From NCBI GenBank assembly GCA_031296935.1, contig JAVDPD010000011.1, positions 30,648 through 94,647 on the forward strand: DNA of 64,000 nt, read 5' to 3'. The number at the start of each line of letters is the position of its first letter. The stretch's first letter is position 1. Origin of the DNA: Cerasicoccus maritimus (GTDB lineage Bacteria > Verrucomicrobiota > Verrucomicrobiia > Opitutales > Cerasicoccaceae). The position numbers and the translations under genes were made by a program. Positions 34,647 to 43,586 of this stretch are shown one piece after another. The notes under the pieces were generated by a model. That model searched no databases and was not told the DNA's origin. It saw nothing but the letters and a program-made list of their open reading frames with translations.

Positions 34647-35603
34647 TTAGAAGCCCTTGATTTCGAAGAGGCTGGTGACGGATTCATTGCTGTGGATGTG
34701 CATGATCGCCTTGCCCAGGAGCTCGGCGACAGACAATACCGTGATCGGCAAGTCGCGCGACTCAATCGGCGTGGAATTCGTGGTGATCAACTCGTCCAGA
34801 ATACCCGCCTTGTCCTTGAGGCGCTTGTAGCCGATCTCGTTGAGCACGCCATGACTGACTGCTGCACGGACGCTATTTGCGCCGTGGTCTTTGATCAGCT
34901 CAGCGGCGGCGATCAGGGTGCCGGCGGTTTCGGTCATGTCGTCGACGAGGAGCACGTCCTTGCCTTCCACATCGCCCACGAGACTGGTGGCTTCCACCGA
35001 AGTCGCGCTGGTGCGCTTCTTGGCGACAAAACCGAGCGGGGCCTTAAGCATTTCGGCGTAAGCAGCGGCCATTTTCATGCCGCCAACGTCGGGCGAGTAA
35101 ACCACGAGATCGCTCTCGAGCTTGAGCTGCTGCAGGTAATCAGAGAAAACCGGCGCGGCGTAAAGGTGGTCGACGGGCAAGTCGAAGAAGCCCTGAATTT
35201 GCTGGGCGTGCAAGTCCATCGTGAGCACGCGGTGCGCGCCGGCGGCGGCGATCATGTTGGCCACGAGCTTGGCGGTAATCGGCACGCGAGGCTGGTCCTT
35301 GCGGTCCTGACGCGCATAGCCGAAGAACGGCAGCACGACGGTGATGCGGCTGGCCGAAGCGCGGCGGGCGGCGTCGACCATGATCAAGAGCTCCATCAGA
35401 TGATGGTTCGCGGGGCAACAGGTAGGCTGCACGAGGAAGACATCGCGTCCGCGAATGTTTTCATCGATGCGCACGAACGATTCACCGTCGGGGAAGGCGG
35501 TGACATCTGCCTTACCGAGGCGGCAACCCAGGTGCTGGCATATTTCTTCAGCCAGCTTGGGATTAGCGTTCCCGGTAAAGATTTTGAGTTCTTGTTCTTT
35601 CAT
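34647..35603 (-). CDS. prs: Ribose-phosphate pyrophosphokinase
   Basis: A 318-aa enzyme making PRPP from ribose 5-phosphate and ATP for nucleotide, His and Trp synthesis. The family start KIFTGNANPKLAEEICQHLG, the ATP-binding region FGYARQDRKDQPR, HAQQIQGFFD and the PRPP loop LLVDDMTETAGTL are all present. ATG at 35603 (MKEQELKIF) is chosen; the frame to 35657 adds 18 unrelated residues. Its 3' end has been copied twice into the tandem array downstream. The hairpin at about 34565-34625 is probably its terminator. Confidence 0.95.
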   Translation of the reverse strand: MKEQELKIFTGNANPKLAEEICQHLGCRLGKADVTAFPDGESFVRIDENIRGRDVFLVQPTCCPANHHLMELLIMVDAARRASASRITVVLPFFGYARQDRKDQPRVPITAKLVANMIAAAGAHRVLTMDLHAQQIQGFFDLPVDHLYAAPVFSDYLQQLKLESDLVVYSPDVGGMKMAAAYAEMLKAPLGFVAKKRTSATSVEATSLVGDVEGKDVLLVDDMTETAGTLIAAAELIKDHGANSVRAAVSHGVLNEIGYKRLKDKAGILDELITTNSTPIESRDLPITVLSVAELLGKAIMHIHSNESVTSLFEIKGF

Positions 35604-35751
35604 GCCGGAGGTTTCTGGATAGAGGGAATCAGTCAAAGGAGGTGGGAAATTCAACAATTAGGTGACGGATGGCGAGTCTTTCCGAAAAAAACCTCCTGCG
35701 GGTATTTCTCGAAATGATAACTGTCACTGTCGCAAGGATGCTCTGACAAGC

Positions 35752-36792
35752 TTAGTTCGAAGAAACCAGAGAATCCTCCAGCTGTTTGACCCGCTTAAAG
35801 AGGTCCGGCAGGCGCTTGGAGAGCACGTGAATTTTGTTAGCCAAAGAAGATTCAAGCGCCGGCGTGCCGCGGTAGTATTTGCCGGGTTCGGTATCGAAAT
35901 GGAGTCCACCCTGCGCGCCGATCACAGTGCCGGCGGCGAGCTTCAAGTGCCCCGCGATGCCCGCCTGCCCGGCCAACACCACATGGTGGTCGAGAATCGT
36001 GCTGCCGGATACGCCGACCTGCGACACGAGCAAGCAATGAGGGCCAATTTGGCAGTTGTGGCCGATCTGAACGAGGTTGTCTATCTTGGCGCCTTCGCAG
36101 ATCCGCGTGCAGTCAAAACGCGCGCGGTCGACCGTGGAATTCGAGCCGATCTCAACATCGTTCTCAATGACGACATTGCCGATCTGCGGCACCTTTTCGT
36201 GCACGCCGGTCTGGCTTTCGTAGCCAAACCCATCGGCGCCAATCACCACACCCGAATGCAGGAGCACGCGGTCGCCCAGGACGCTGCCGGCGTAAATGGA
36301 AACATGCGGGTGCAGCCAACTTTTCTCGCCGACCACCACATCGCGACCGATATAAGCTTGCGCTTGTAGCCATGCGCCAGCGCCGATCTTGGCTCCCGCC
36401 TCGACCACGCATGTCGGGCCAATGTAGGCTGTCGGATCAATCTCAGCCGACGCGTCAACCACCGCACTCGGGTGGATGCCCGGTGCCGGGCGCGGCCACA
36501 TCTCAGCCTCGATGGCGGCGCAAATACGCGCCAGAGCCCAGGAGGGATTGTTCACGCGCACAAAGCACTGACCGTCCTGCGGGGCGCCCTCGAAATCGGT
36601 GGGGATCAAGATGACGCTGGCCTGGGAGACCTTGACGTCCGGGGTGTATTTTTTGTTACCCAAAAAGGAGAGATCGCCAGCGGCGGCTTCCTTCAGGGCG
36701 GCGATGCTGGATATGACGCCTGCGAAGTTGCCTTCGACGGCCTCAGCCTCGCTCAATTTCTGAATTTGCTCTACGGAAAAAGCGATTTTCAT
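35752..36792 (-). CDS. lpxD: UDP-3-O-acylglucosamine N-acyltransferase LpxD
   Basis: A 346-aa enzyme adding the N-linked 3-hydroxyacyl chain in lipid A synthesis. The N-terminal uridine-binding domain (about 1-95; LSFLGNKKY) is followed by many left-handed beta-helix hexapeptide repeats (about 100-300), with catalytic His in VQIGHNCQIG and the GADGFGYE motif. A C-terminal helix (LFKRVKQLEDSL) completes the trimer. ATG at 36792 begins MKIAFSVEQ. It is downstream of ompH but separated from it by a terminator, so it probably has its own promoter. Confidence 0.95.
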   Translation of the reverse strand: MKIAFSVEQIQKLSEAEAVEGNFAGVISSIAALKEAAAGDLSFLGNKKYTPDVKVSQASVILIPTDFEGAPQDGQCFVRVNNPSWALARICAAIEAEMWPRPAPGIHPSAVVDASAEIDPTAYIGPTCVVEAGAKIGAGAWLQAQAYIGRDVVVGEKSWLHPHVSIYAGSVLGDRVLLHSGVVIGADGFGYESQTGVHEKVPQIGNVVIENDVEIGSNSTVDRARFDCTRICEGAKIDNLVQIGHNCQIGPHCLLVSQVGVSGSTILDHHVVLAGQAGIAGHLKLAAGTVIGAQGGLHFDTEPGKYYRGTPALESSLANKIHVLSKRLPDLFKRVKQLEDSLVSSN

Positions 36793-36863
36793 CGTGGGGC
36801 CAGATTCAAGAAGCCAGCCGCGCATGGCGAACATTTATTCGTGTTGACCGTCAAAATGAGGGC

Positions 36864-36897
36864 AAAAAAAGCCCCGGTGACGTGGGTCTACCGGGGC
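36864..36897 (-). terminator. Rho-independent terminator downstream of ompH
   Basis: On the minus strand GCCCCGGT and ACCGGGGC pair and are followed by seven T residues (A-run at 36864-36870 on the plus strand). It lies 26 nt after the ompH stop and before lpxD. Confidence 0.88.
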
Positions 36898-36922
36898 TGC
36901 TAAAATGAACGATGAAAAGCGC

Positions 36923-37471
36923 TTAGGGCTTGTCGGCGTTGAGCTTGGTCAGCACCTCGTCGGTGATGTCCATGGACTCATTGGAGTAAACCACGGCCAA
37001 GCCTTGAGTGTTGAGCACGAGGTCCGCGCCCTTGCCCTCGGCCACTTCCGTCACTACAGCCTGGATGTCGGAGAGGTGGAGCTCGGTGATGGCCTGACGG
37101 CGCTGCTGAAGCTGGCGGTCCGTAGTCTGACGGAACTGGTTTACATCGCGCTCCTTCTGCTGAATCGTCTGGATCATGGTCTGCGCTTCCTTGGCGATTT
37201 CCTTCTTACGCTCTTCGGAGATTGCAGGGCTGGAGGACTCGGCCTGTAGCTCCTGCAGTTCCTCGGTCAGCTTCATCCCGTCCGCGATCATGGTTTGGAT
37301 CTCCTGCTGGGCGTTTTCAATGGAGCTTTGGAACTTGGCTTCGGCTTCCTTGGCCTTCCAGTAACCGTCGTAAAGCTTGGCGACGTTGACCGTAAGGATG
37401 ACCGGAGAATTCTGCGCAAAGGCAACGCTCATGGCGCACATTGCGAGGAGGGTGATCAGGATTTTTCTCAT
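36923..37471 (-). CDS. OmpH/Skp-family periplasmic chaperone
   Basis: A 182-aa protein with signal peptide MRKILITLLAMCAMSVAFA and a long charged coiled-coil (about 40-130; AKEAEAKFQSSIENAQQEIQ), the structure of the Skp jellyfish chaperone that guides outer-membrane proteins to BamA. The start VILTVNVAKLYDGYWKA matches the family. It is downstream of bamA on the same strand (91-nt gap), the common gene order, so co-transcription is likely. A terminator follows. Confidence 0.88.
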   Translation of the reverse strand: MRKILITLLAMCAMSVAFAQNSPVILTVNVAKLYDGYWKAKEAEAKFQSSIENAQQEIQTMIADGMKLTEELQELQAESSSPAISEERKKEIAKEAQTMIQTIQQKERDVNQFRQTTDRQLQQRRQAITELHLSDIQAVVTEVAEGKGADLVLNTQGLAVVYSNESMDITDEVLTKLNADKP

Positions 37472-37562
37472 AGTTAGGATGTGTATATACTAGGGCGTAT
37501 TGCTAAATTGATTTAATCAATGACGTTCGAGGTATCAGAACTGCCTATTGCAGACAAGAGGA

Positions 37563-40040
37563 TTAGAAAACCGTTCCGAAGGAAAAGTTAAAGACCGGAC
37601 CAGTTTGATCATTAAACTTGTCGGTGTGAATCGGCCATGCGAGGTCCAGATTGAGCGGCGAGCCGAGGAGCATGATGATCAGACCAAAGCCTACGTCGTC
37701 ATTCCAACCACCGGATGTTGCGGTGTAAGTATCGCGATTACCGGTAGAGCTGTTGTAAACTTGCCCGCTGTTGGTAATGGGTTGATTCGGTGCCCAATCG
37801 CCAGCATCGGCGTTCACAAAACCACCGTCATAGAAGACCTTGAAGCCAAGCTGCTCGATAAAGCGGAAGATGTATTCCACCTGGACCATCGCCATAGTGT
37901 CCCCACCCAATGGCTCACCGGAATACGGGTCCTTCGGGCCAACTTCGCGGTAGTCGAAGCCGCGCAACGTGTAAGGTCCACCGAGGAAGTATTTGTCGAA
38001 GAAGGGCACACCGTCGTCGAAAGTCTCCGTTTGCTGTGCACGCTGGTTATAGAAGGTGCCGGTCTCGCGCTTGGTGGGGATGACCGTGCCGGTGCGTCCA
38101 TGCAAGCGGATCGTTTGGTCGAACAGGTCAAAGGTCGGGAAGTATTTCGTGGCGCGCACTTCCTGACGCACATAATTCGTGTCCCCACCGAAGCCGGTGC
38201 CCGCGAGTTCGGAAATGTACTGCAAGCGGCTGCCGCTCGTAGTCCAAAGCAAGTTGTTACGGGTATCACGCAAGAGCCCGAAGCCAACTTTGGACGTGAG
38301 GGTATTGCCCTCTTCCTGCTGAATCACCGGCGAGGCGAAAGGATTCACGTCTTTGATGTCGATGTTTTCAATCGTGTAGGACAGGCGGCCTTCCACGAGC
38401 TCGAAGAGGCGCTTGCGCAGGTAGAGCTCGATGCCCATGCGCAATTCGTTGTAATTGCTGGAGAGGTAGTCTGACTCGGTGCGGTAGAGGTTGAAACCGG
38501 CAGCCAACTCACGCTGGTAAACCCACGGCTCTTCAAAGGAGAGCAGGACTTCGTTGGACTCCAGACCGATGGACAGACGCAAGCGGAACTTCTGACCGCC
38601 ACCCTGGAACATCGAGCGGTAGTTCAGAATATCGAAGTTGCTCTGGGTCAATTCCGCGAAGGCAACTACCGACTCGACCGAGCTAAAGCCCGCGCCGAAG
38701 GTCAAGTTACCCGTGCTGCCTTCCTTGACGGTTACGCGCAGGTTGCGGCGATTCGGCAGGTTCGTGGCCTCGGGGGCCAAGTTCACGGACTCGAAGAAGC
38801 GGGTGTTTTCGAGGCGGGCCTGGCTGGCCTTCATGCGAACCAGGTCAAACACGTCGCCAGGCGCAAGGGCCAATTCGCGGATGATCACGTTGTTGCGGGT
38901 CTTGGTGTTGCCCTGAAGGGTGATCGTTTCCACGTAGAATTGTTCTCCTTCAGTGACCACGAAGGTCATATCAATCGTGCCTTCTTCCACATTGGGCAGG
39001 CGCTCAATTCGGACAAAGGTGTCGAGGTAACCAATCTGACCATAAAAATCTTTCAGCAGTTCAACGTCCTGGTCGACTTGCTTCGGCGAGAAATAATTGC
39101 CGGGCTGCGTCGCCAGAATGCTTTCGAGGCGCTCAGTGGTGAAAAGCTCGTTCCCCTTGAAAGCGATGTCGCCCACGTAGTAGCGGCGGCCCTCGTGAAT
39201 GGTGATGACGATGTTCATTTCACCTTCCGATGGGTATTCCAGCACCACTTCGGATTCCGGAATTTCGACGTCCAGATAGCCTTCGTTCTTATAAAAGTCG
39301 CGGAGCTTTTCCAAGTCGTTCTGGAACGTTTCTTCCTGCAAACGACCACCACCGATCAGCCAGGACCAAAGCCAGAAGTATTCCTCGGTCTCCATCAGGT
39401 CGCGCAAATCGCCGGAGCTGTAGTGCTCGTTGCCGACGAACTCGATGTTGTCGATGTCGAGCTTATCGCCCTCGTCGACCACGAAAATCACTTCGGCCGT
39501 GCCTAGTTGCTCATTGCGGTCGATGCGGTAGCTGACCTTGGCGTTGGTGTAGCCGTCTTCCTGCAAGATGTCGAAGATCTTGGTGGAATCGCGCTTGACC
39601 TGTACTTCGTCCAGCGGAAGGCCCTCAGCGGTTTTGACATCGTCCTCGAAGTCACCGGGGTCAGTGCCCTTGAGGCCCTCGTAAACGACCTTAGTCACGC
39701 GATATTTCGGCACCACGACGAAGATTACCTCGTAGTTGCCGCTGGGGAGCGTCGTGCGGCGCGCCTCAATGAATTCGAAAAGTCCGCTCTGGTAGAGCGA
39801 TCGAACGGATTTATCGATCTGCGCTTCAGCGTAGGGCGTACCCACCCGCTGCTGAATGTGAGCAAAAACATTCTGTTCGCTTACGTTTTTGAAGCCCTCG
39901 AACTGGATATCGATTTTTTCGACAATCGGCCCGGAGCCTGTTGTTTCCTGCGCCCAGCCAGACTGGGGCGCGAGAAGCAAAGTGAGAAACAGGAATGCCT
40001 TGACCGTCCAGTCAAGCAGGTTGTGGCGTGTAGTTTTCAA
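37563..40040 (-). CDS. bamA: Outer membrane assembly factor BamA
   Basis: An 825-aa outer-membrane protein. A signal peptide (about 1-30, ending APQSGWAQ) precedes five POTRA domains (about 35-435) and a 16-strand barrel with the conserved loop FLGGPYTLRGFDYREVG and a terminal phenylalanine (FNFSFGTVF). It folds and inserts other barrel proteins with Skp/OmpH, whose gene follows. Its start lies 29 nt inside the 3' end of dnaB in a different frame, an uncommon junction that could couple translation. Confidence 0.95.
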   Translation of the reverse strand: MKTTRHNLLDWTVKAFLFLTLLLAPQSGWAQETTGSGPIVEKIDIQFEGFKNVSEQNVFAHIQQRVGTPYAEAQIDKSVRSLYQSGLFEFIEARRTTLPSGNYEVIFVVVPKYRVTKVVYEGLKGTDPGDFEDDVKTAEGLPLDEVQVKRDSTKIFDILQEDGYTNAKVSYRIDRNEQLGTAEVIFVVDEGDKLDIDNIEFVGNEHYSSGDLRDLMETEEYFWLWSWLIGGGRLQEETFQNDLEKLRDFYKNEGYLDVEIPESEVVLEYPSEGEMNIVITIHEGRRYYVGDIAFKGNELFTTERLESILATQPGNYFSPKQVDQDVELLKDFYGQIGYLDTFVRIERLPNVEEGTIDMTFVVTEGEQFYVETITLQGNTKTRNNVIIRELALAPGDVFDLVRMKASQARLENTRFFESVNLAPEATNLPNRRNLRVTVKEGSTGNLTFGAGFSSVESVVAFAELTQSNFDILNYRSMFQGGGQKFRLRLSIGLESNEVLLSFEEPWVYQRELAAGFNLYRTESDYLSSNYNELRMGIELYLRKRLFELVEGRLSYTIENIDIKDVNPFASPVIQQEEGNTLTSKVGFGLLRDTRNNLLWTTSGSRLQYISELAGTGFGGDTNYVRQEVRATKYFPTFDLFDQTIRLHGRTGTVIPTKRETGTFYNQRAQQTETFDDGVPFFDKYFLGGPYTLRGFDYREVGPKDPYSGEPLGGDTMAMVQVEYIFRFIEQLGFKVFYDGGFVNADAGDWAPNQPITNSGQVYNSSTGNRDTYTATSGGWNDDVGFGLIIMLLGSPLNLDLAWPIHTDKFNDQTGPVFNFSFGTVF

Positions 40041-41424
40041 AGCGCGTCAGGTTCTTTGTGAACATTAAAGGCACGGTTCCTACCGGCCCATTGCGTTGCT
40101 TGGCAATGATTAAATCGCGTGCAACCGCGTCACTGGCAAGGTCTTCCTGTTCATCAAACTCTCTTGGCTTGGATATTAGCAAAATTACGTCTGCGTCCTG
40201 CTCGATCGATCCGGACTCACGAAGGTCGCTCATTCGGGGCTGGCGCTTCTCTTTTTCACTCTCACGATTGAGCTGCGCGAGCACGATGACCGGGACGCCG
40301 AGTTCCTTCGCCATGCCCTTCATGCCGCGGGAAATTTCCGCAATCTGCTGCTCGCGCGGGATGTTGTTGTCGCCGGCCACAAGCTGCAGGTAGTCGACCA
40401 TCACCAGACCGAGCTTGACCTGATTCGAAAGTCGGCGGGCCTTGGCGCGGATTTCCAAAATCGTCAGACCCGAGCTGTCGTCGATGAACAAAGGCGCCTG
40501 CTTGAGCTCCTGCGCGACCTTCACGAGGTCCTGCTGCTTCTCCTTGGGCAAAAAGCCCTCGCGCAGCTTCGACATGTTGACGCGGGCGCGGCTGCAAAGC
40601 ATACGGACAGCCAGCTGCTCGGAGGGCATTTCCAGCGAGAAGACCAGTGTCGGCGCCGCCTCACCTACGCGGGGGAACAACGCGCCCTCGACCATGTTCA
40701 GCGCAATCGATGTTTTACCCATCGAAGGACGGGCGGCGACAACGATCATTTCCGCAGGATGCCAGCCCGTGGTCATCTTGTCCAGGTCGATGAAGCCCGT
40801 GGTCGTGCCGGTGATTTCACCGCGGTTTTCATACATCTGGTAGATCATCCGCATCGCGTCGTCGACGGTCTTCTCGACCGGCTGAGCGGCGTCCGAAATG
40901 CGGTCTTCACTGATCTTGTAAATGCTCTGCTCGACGTCCTCAATGAAGGCCGTGACGTCGTCCGGGTTCTCAAACACACCCTCGATGGTGCGGTTGGAGA
41001 AGCGGATCAGCTCGCGCAGCAGGTGGTATTCCTTGATGCGGTCGATGTAGTGCGGCAGGTGCGCCGTGGTGCTGATCTGGTCGGTGACCTCAAACAGGTA
41101 GGCGTCGCCGCCGATTTCCTCAAAACGCTTGGTGCGGGTGAGCTCGTCGCGCAGGATGACTTCGTCAATCGGGGTCGAGTTGTTGTAGAGCTCGGTCATC
41201 ACCTCGAACATCAGCTGATGCTTCGGGCTGTAGAAACACTCCGGACGGAGCTTTTCCTGAATGCACTGAGCCATGGTGTCGGCACCGCCTTCCAGCAGCA
41301 CACAGCCCAAGAGCGCCTGCTCGAGGCGCAAGTCGTGCGGGATAATCCGATCGCCGGAATAATGGTCAAAATCTAGCTTATCGCGCTTCTCGAACGGTCG
41401 CGACTTCCTCTTGGTATCAGCCAT
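40012..41424 (-). CDS. dnaB: Replicative DNA helicase DnaB
   Basis: A 470-aa hexameric helicase that unwinds DNA at the replication fork. The N-terminal DnaB domain (about 28-130; DLRLEQALLGCVLLEGG) is followed by a RecA-like domain with Walker A ARPSMGKTS, TTGFIDLDKMTTGWHPAEMI, Walker B VMVDYLQLVAG and the arginine finger region ESGSIEQDADVI. No intein is visible. The 3' end overlaps the start of bamA by 29 nt. Confidence 0.96.
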   Translation of the reverse strand: MADTKRKSRPFEKRDKLDFDHYSGDRIIPHDLRLEQALLGCVLLEGGADTMAQCIQEKLRPECFYSPKHQLMFEVMTELYNNSTPIDEVILRDELTRTKRFEEIGGDAYLFEVTDQISTTAHLPHYIDRIKEYHLLRELIRFSNRTIEGVFENPDDVTAFIEDVEQSIYKISEDRISDAAQPVEKTVDDAMRMIYQMYENRGEITGTTTGFIDLDKMTTGWHPAEMIVVAARPSMGKTSIALNMVEGALFPRVGEAAPTLVFSLEMPSEQLAVRMLCSRARVNMSKLREGFLPKEKQQDLVKVAQELKQAPLFIDDSSGLTILEIRAKARRLSNQVKLGLVMVDYLQLVAGDNNIPREQQIAEISRGMKGMAKELGVPVIVLAQLNRESEKEKRQPRMSDLRESGSIEQDADVILLISKPREFDEQEDLASDAVARDLIIAKQRNGPVGTVPLMFTKNLTRFENYTPQPA

Positions 41425-42069
41425 CGGATCAACATTGTGAAAGCCCCCCTGCCCTTCAAGAAAAACGTCAACCAGCGCCCAAGAAGTTTTTCACATCCGA
41501 CTGTGAATAACCTCAGGAGCCCAAGCGCTGAAACCCTCCTACACTTTTGCCCAAAAAGTTGCGGCGACCGGCCCCTACCTTAGTTAGTCGCCCTGTTCTC
41601 GATCGCGCTGCTGAACGCCAATATTAAGTTCGAAAGGAACATCCCCGACCTCTCCCCGGTCCGCGCCGAGAAAATGGACGCCCTACCGAAGTCCCCGACA
41701 CTTCGCCGACGCTTCGACCCAACCCTACTAAGGGTTTGGTCACAACCCTTAGCTTGTTCGTGTCGAAACCCTGGGGAGGGTTGGGTCCCGAACCCCCAGT
41801 GGCTTGCCTCAACAGCAATCTAAGGCGGCCACACCTTCCGCCCATGTAAAATTCATTGAATGCAATTACTTTACCCTTGTCATCTTTGCCGATAACGACA
41901 GTAAAGTACTTTACCACGTTGGAAGGAGCGACCAGCCACCCTCCCGTGCCATAACCCGTATCCCGCCAAGCATCGCTATCCACGACACCGCTTTCATTCA
42001 ATCTGCCTCACCCTCAGATTACTCTCCTTGTTCAATGAACGTTCGCGTCACTTAAAAAATACTGTTGAA
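41425..42069. other. Decayed region upstream of dnaB with a possible gene remnant
   Basis: 645 bp with no intact gene. On the minus strand 41624-42001 is open (125 codons from TTG). Its first half reads like a protein (GGWLVAPSNVVKYFTVVIGK followed by DDKGKVIAFNEFY), but the second half turns into low-quality G/R/P-rich sequence, as after a frameshift. Around 41,720-41,790 there are several AACCC...GGGTT inverted pairs. I take it for a degraded gene fused to repeat sequence. Identity unknown. Confidence 0.35.
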
Positions 42070-42516
42070 ATGAAGAAAGAAGGAAAATATTTTGACAAAG
42101 AACTAGGTCCGTTGATTTACAATCCCGACTTAAATTGGTATGATGTTTTGCTGGATACAAAATACGGGAAGGTCGAAGTGAGCCTGAGTTGTGATGAGTT
42201 CGAGAGGATGGAAGACTTCATCTCTGAATTAAGGAAATTCTGTAATCGGATTGAGAGTGTTATGGCTGAGGCCCACTTGCTTATTGCGGAAAAAATGGTT
42301 CCTTTGAAAAATGAAAGCTGGCTGGACGAAAATGAAGATCCAATAACTAGAGAGATGCTGATGGACGCAATCGTTCCACAGGGAGCAACAATCAATCTCT
42401 CAAAGGGAGGTTTAGCGGAAATGTTTTTTGATGATGGGGGCTTTTTTGAAGAACATTCAATAGTAGTATGGCATAGCGAAGATGGTTCAGTCTCTGATCC
42501 CCATCTCGCTGGGTAG
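42070..42516 (+). CDS. DUF2262-type protein (possible immunity protein)
   Basis: A 148-aa acidic protein matching the DUF2262 pattern: an N-terminal LGPLIYNPDLNWYDVLLD, a central helical part with AEAHLLIAEK, SWLDENEDPITREML, and the C-terminal FDDGGFFEEHSIVVWHSEDG ending HLAG. DUF2262 proteins often lie among immunity genes of contact-dependent or secreted toxins. ATG at 42070 is preferred over 42028. It is AT-richer than dnaB and ispH. No matching toxin is nearby. An orphan immunity role is inference. Confidence 0.7.
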   Translation: MKKEGKYFDKELGPLIYNPDLNWYDVLLDTKYGKVEVSLSCDEFERMEDFISELRKFCNRIESVMAEAHLLIAEKMVPLKNESWLDENEDPITREMLMDAIVPQGATINLSKGGLAEMFFDDGGFFEEHSIVVWHSEDGSVSDPHLAG

Positions 42517-42539
42517 CTTTTTTTGTCTATGTCCTACAA

Positions 42540-43061
42540 ATGAATTTCAAAAAATACTGTTATGGTAAAAAGGTTATGAAAGGTTTCGACAAATCCGAAT
42601 CACCGATTACCGAAACTCAGATCGAGGGAGCTGAGAACCTTATCGGTGTATCTTTCCCTGAAGAATATAAAAAAGTAATAAGGGAGTTCAACGGAGCATA
42701 TGGCGATGTTGATTTCCCCATACCTGGCTCAGAATATGGCGGTTCCATGGGTATCTGGTTGTCCTTAAGCCCATGGGACAGAGAAACTATTTGGTCATCT
42801 TTGAGCGCATGGAATGAACACGAATTAAGTGAAAAGATAATTCCGTTTGGTGAAGATGGCGGTGGGAATTGGATATGCTTCGACTACCGAGAGAACAAAG
42901 AAGAACCAAGCATAGTATACTGGTTCCATGAGATCGGAGGAGATGATGGGTGTATTTTTGTCTGCGATAGATTCACAACATTTCTAAACTCACTTACCAC
43001 TCCAGATGATAAACCACAAGAAGCCACTTCAGGAAATGGCGAGCAAGCTCCCCATTCCTGA
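42540..43061 (+). CDS. SMI1/KNR4 (SUKH) family protein, likely immunity protein
   Basis: A 173-aa protein with the SUKH features: ITETQIEGAENLIGVSFPEE, YKKVIREFNGAYGDVDFPIP, then GEDGGGNWICFDYRE and VYWFHEIGG near the end. Bacterial SUKH proteins neutralise nuclease toxins of polymorphic toxin systems. It starts 23 nt after the DUF2262 gene on the same strand and shares its AT-rich composition, so they probably form one acquired unit. The last 20 residues (TPDDKPQEATSGNGEQAPHS) are disordered. Confidence 0.82.
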   Translation: MNFKKYCYGKKVMKGFDKSESPITETQIEGAENLIGVSFPEEYKKVIREFNGAYGDVDFPIPGSEYGGSMGIWLSLSPWDRETIWSSLSAWNEHELSEKIIPFGEDGGGNWICFDYRENKEEPSIVYWFHEIGGDDGCIFVCDRFTTFLNSLTTPDDKPQEATSGNGEQAPHS

Positions 43062-43119
43062 GTTCAGCGTTAGGAAAATGAAAGTTTGAAAATCGGCACT
43101 GAATAACTATGCTAAGGAT

Positions 43120-43296
43120 ATGAGTTTGGTTGAAATCAAAGAGGAAATCAAAGCCTTACAAGCAGCGGACTTGGATGAAGTTGCGGCATTGATCCTACAA
43201 CTGCGCCGCGCCCGTGACCCCGAAAGGAAGGATCAACTGGCGGAACTAATTGATGGCGAAGATTTTGTCCGTTGGACACCGGATGCCGACCAATAG
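43120..43296 (+). CDS. Short antitoxin of a type II toxin-antitoxin pair
   Basis: A 58-aa acidic protein (MSLVEIKEEIKALQAADLDE ... LIDGEDFVRWTPDADQ). The EIKEEIKALQAADLDEVAAL helix followed by a charged, probably unstructured tail fits the antitoxin of RelE/ParE modules, the tail being the part that wraps the toxin. Its TAG is immediately followed by the toxin's ATG (no gap), the usual coupled order. The assignment rests on size, charge and position, as antitoxins of this size are poorly conserved. Confidence 0.7.
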   Translation: MSLVEIKEEIKALQAADLDEVAALILQLRRARDPERKDQLAELIDGEDFVRWTPDADQ

Positions 43297-43554
43297 ATGT
43301 CGGAGCCATACGCCATTTTCTTGAAGCGGCCTGTCCACGATTTATTGAAGACTCTTCGTGGGTATCGCAAACGGGCAATCGAAAAGTATATCGATTACCT
43401 TTCAGATAACCCCTTCGATGAAGGGGATTTTCCGGAGACTGATCGGGAGGGACGAATAGTCTACTGCAAGATCGTTCGAGATTACGCGATCACTTACTAC
43501 CCTGATCACCCGGTTAAAGAAGTAAAAGTCCTAGAAATCGTCCAAACTCCGTAA
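43297..43554 (+). CDS. RelE/ParE-type toxin
   Basis: An 85-aa basic protein of the RelE/ParE fold: YAIFLKRPVHDLLKTLRGYR, a helix with KRAIEKYIDYLSDNP, then beta-strands GRIVYCKIVRDYAITYYPDH and VKVLEIVQTP. Such toxins cut mRNA on the ribosome or block gyrase; which one cannot be told here. ATG directly follows the antitoxin stop. It ends 33 nt before the convergent ispH stop. Confidence 0.82.
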   Translation: MSEPYAIFLKRPVHDLLKTLRGYRKRAIEKYIDYLSDNPFDEGDFPETDREGRIVYCKIVRDYAITYYPDHPVKEVKVLEIVQTP

Positions 43555-43586
43555 AGCGAGTTTGCCAATTTGGACAGCGCCCCCCT

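Noticed and set aside
33601-34858. The repeat array as a CRISPR locus
   Set aside because: Units are about 424 bp, not about 30 bp, contain prs gene fragments, and have no unique spacers between them.
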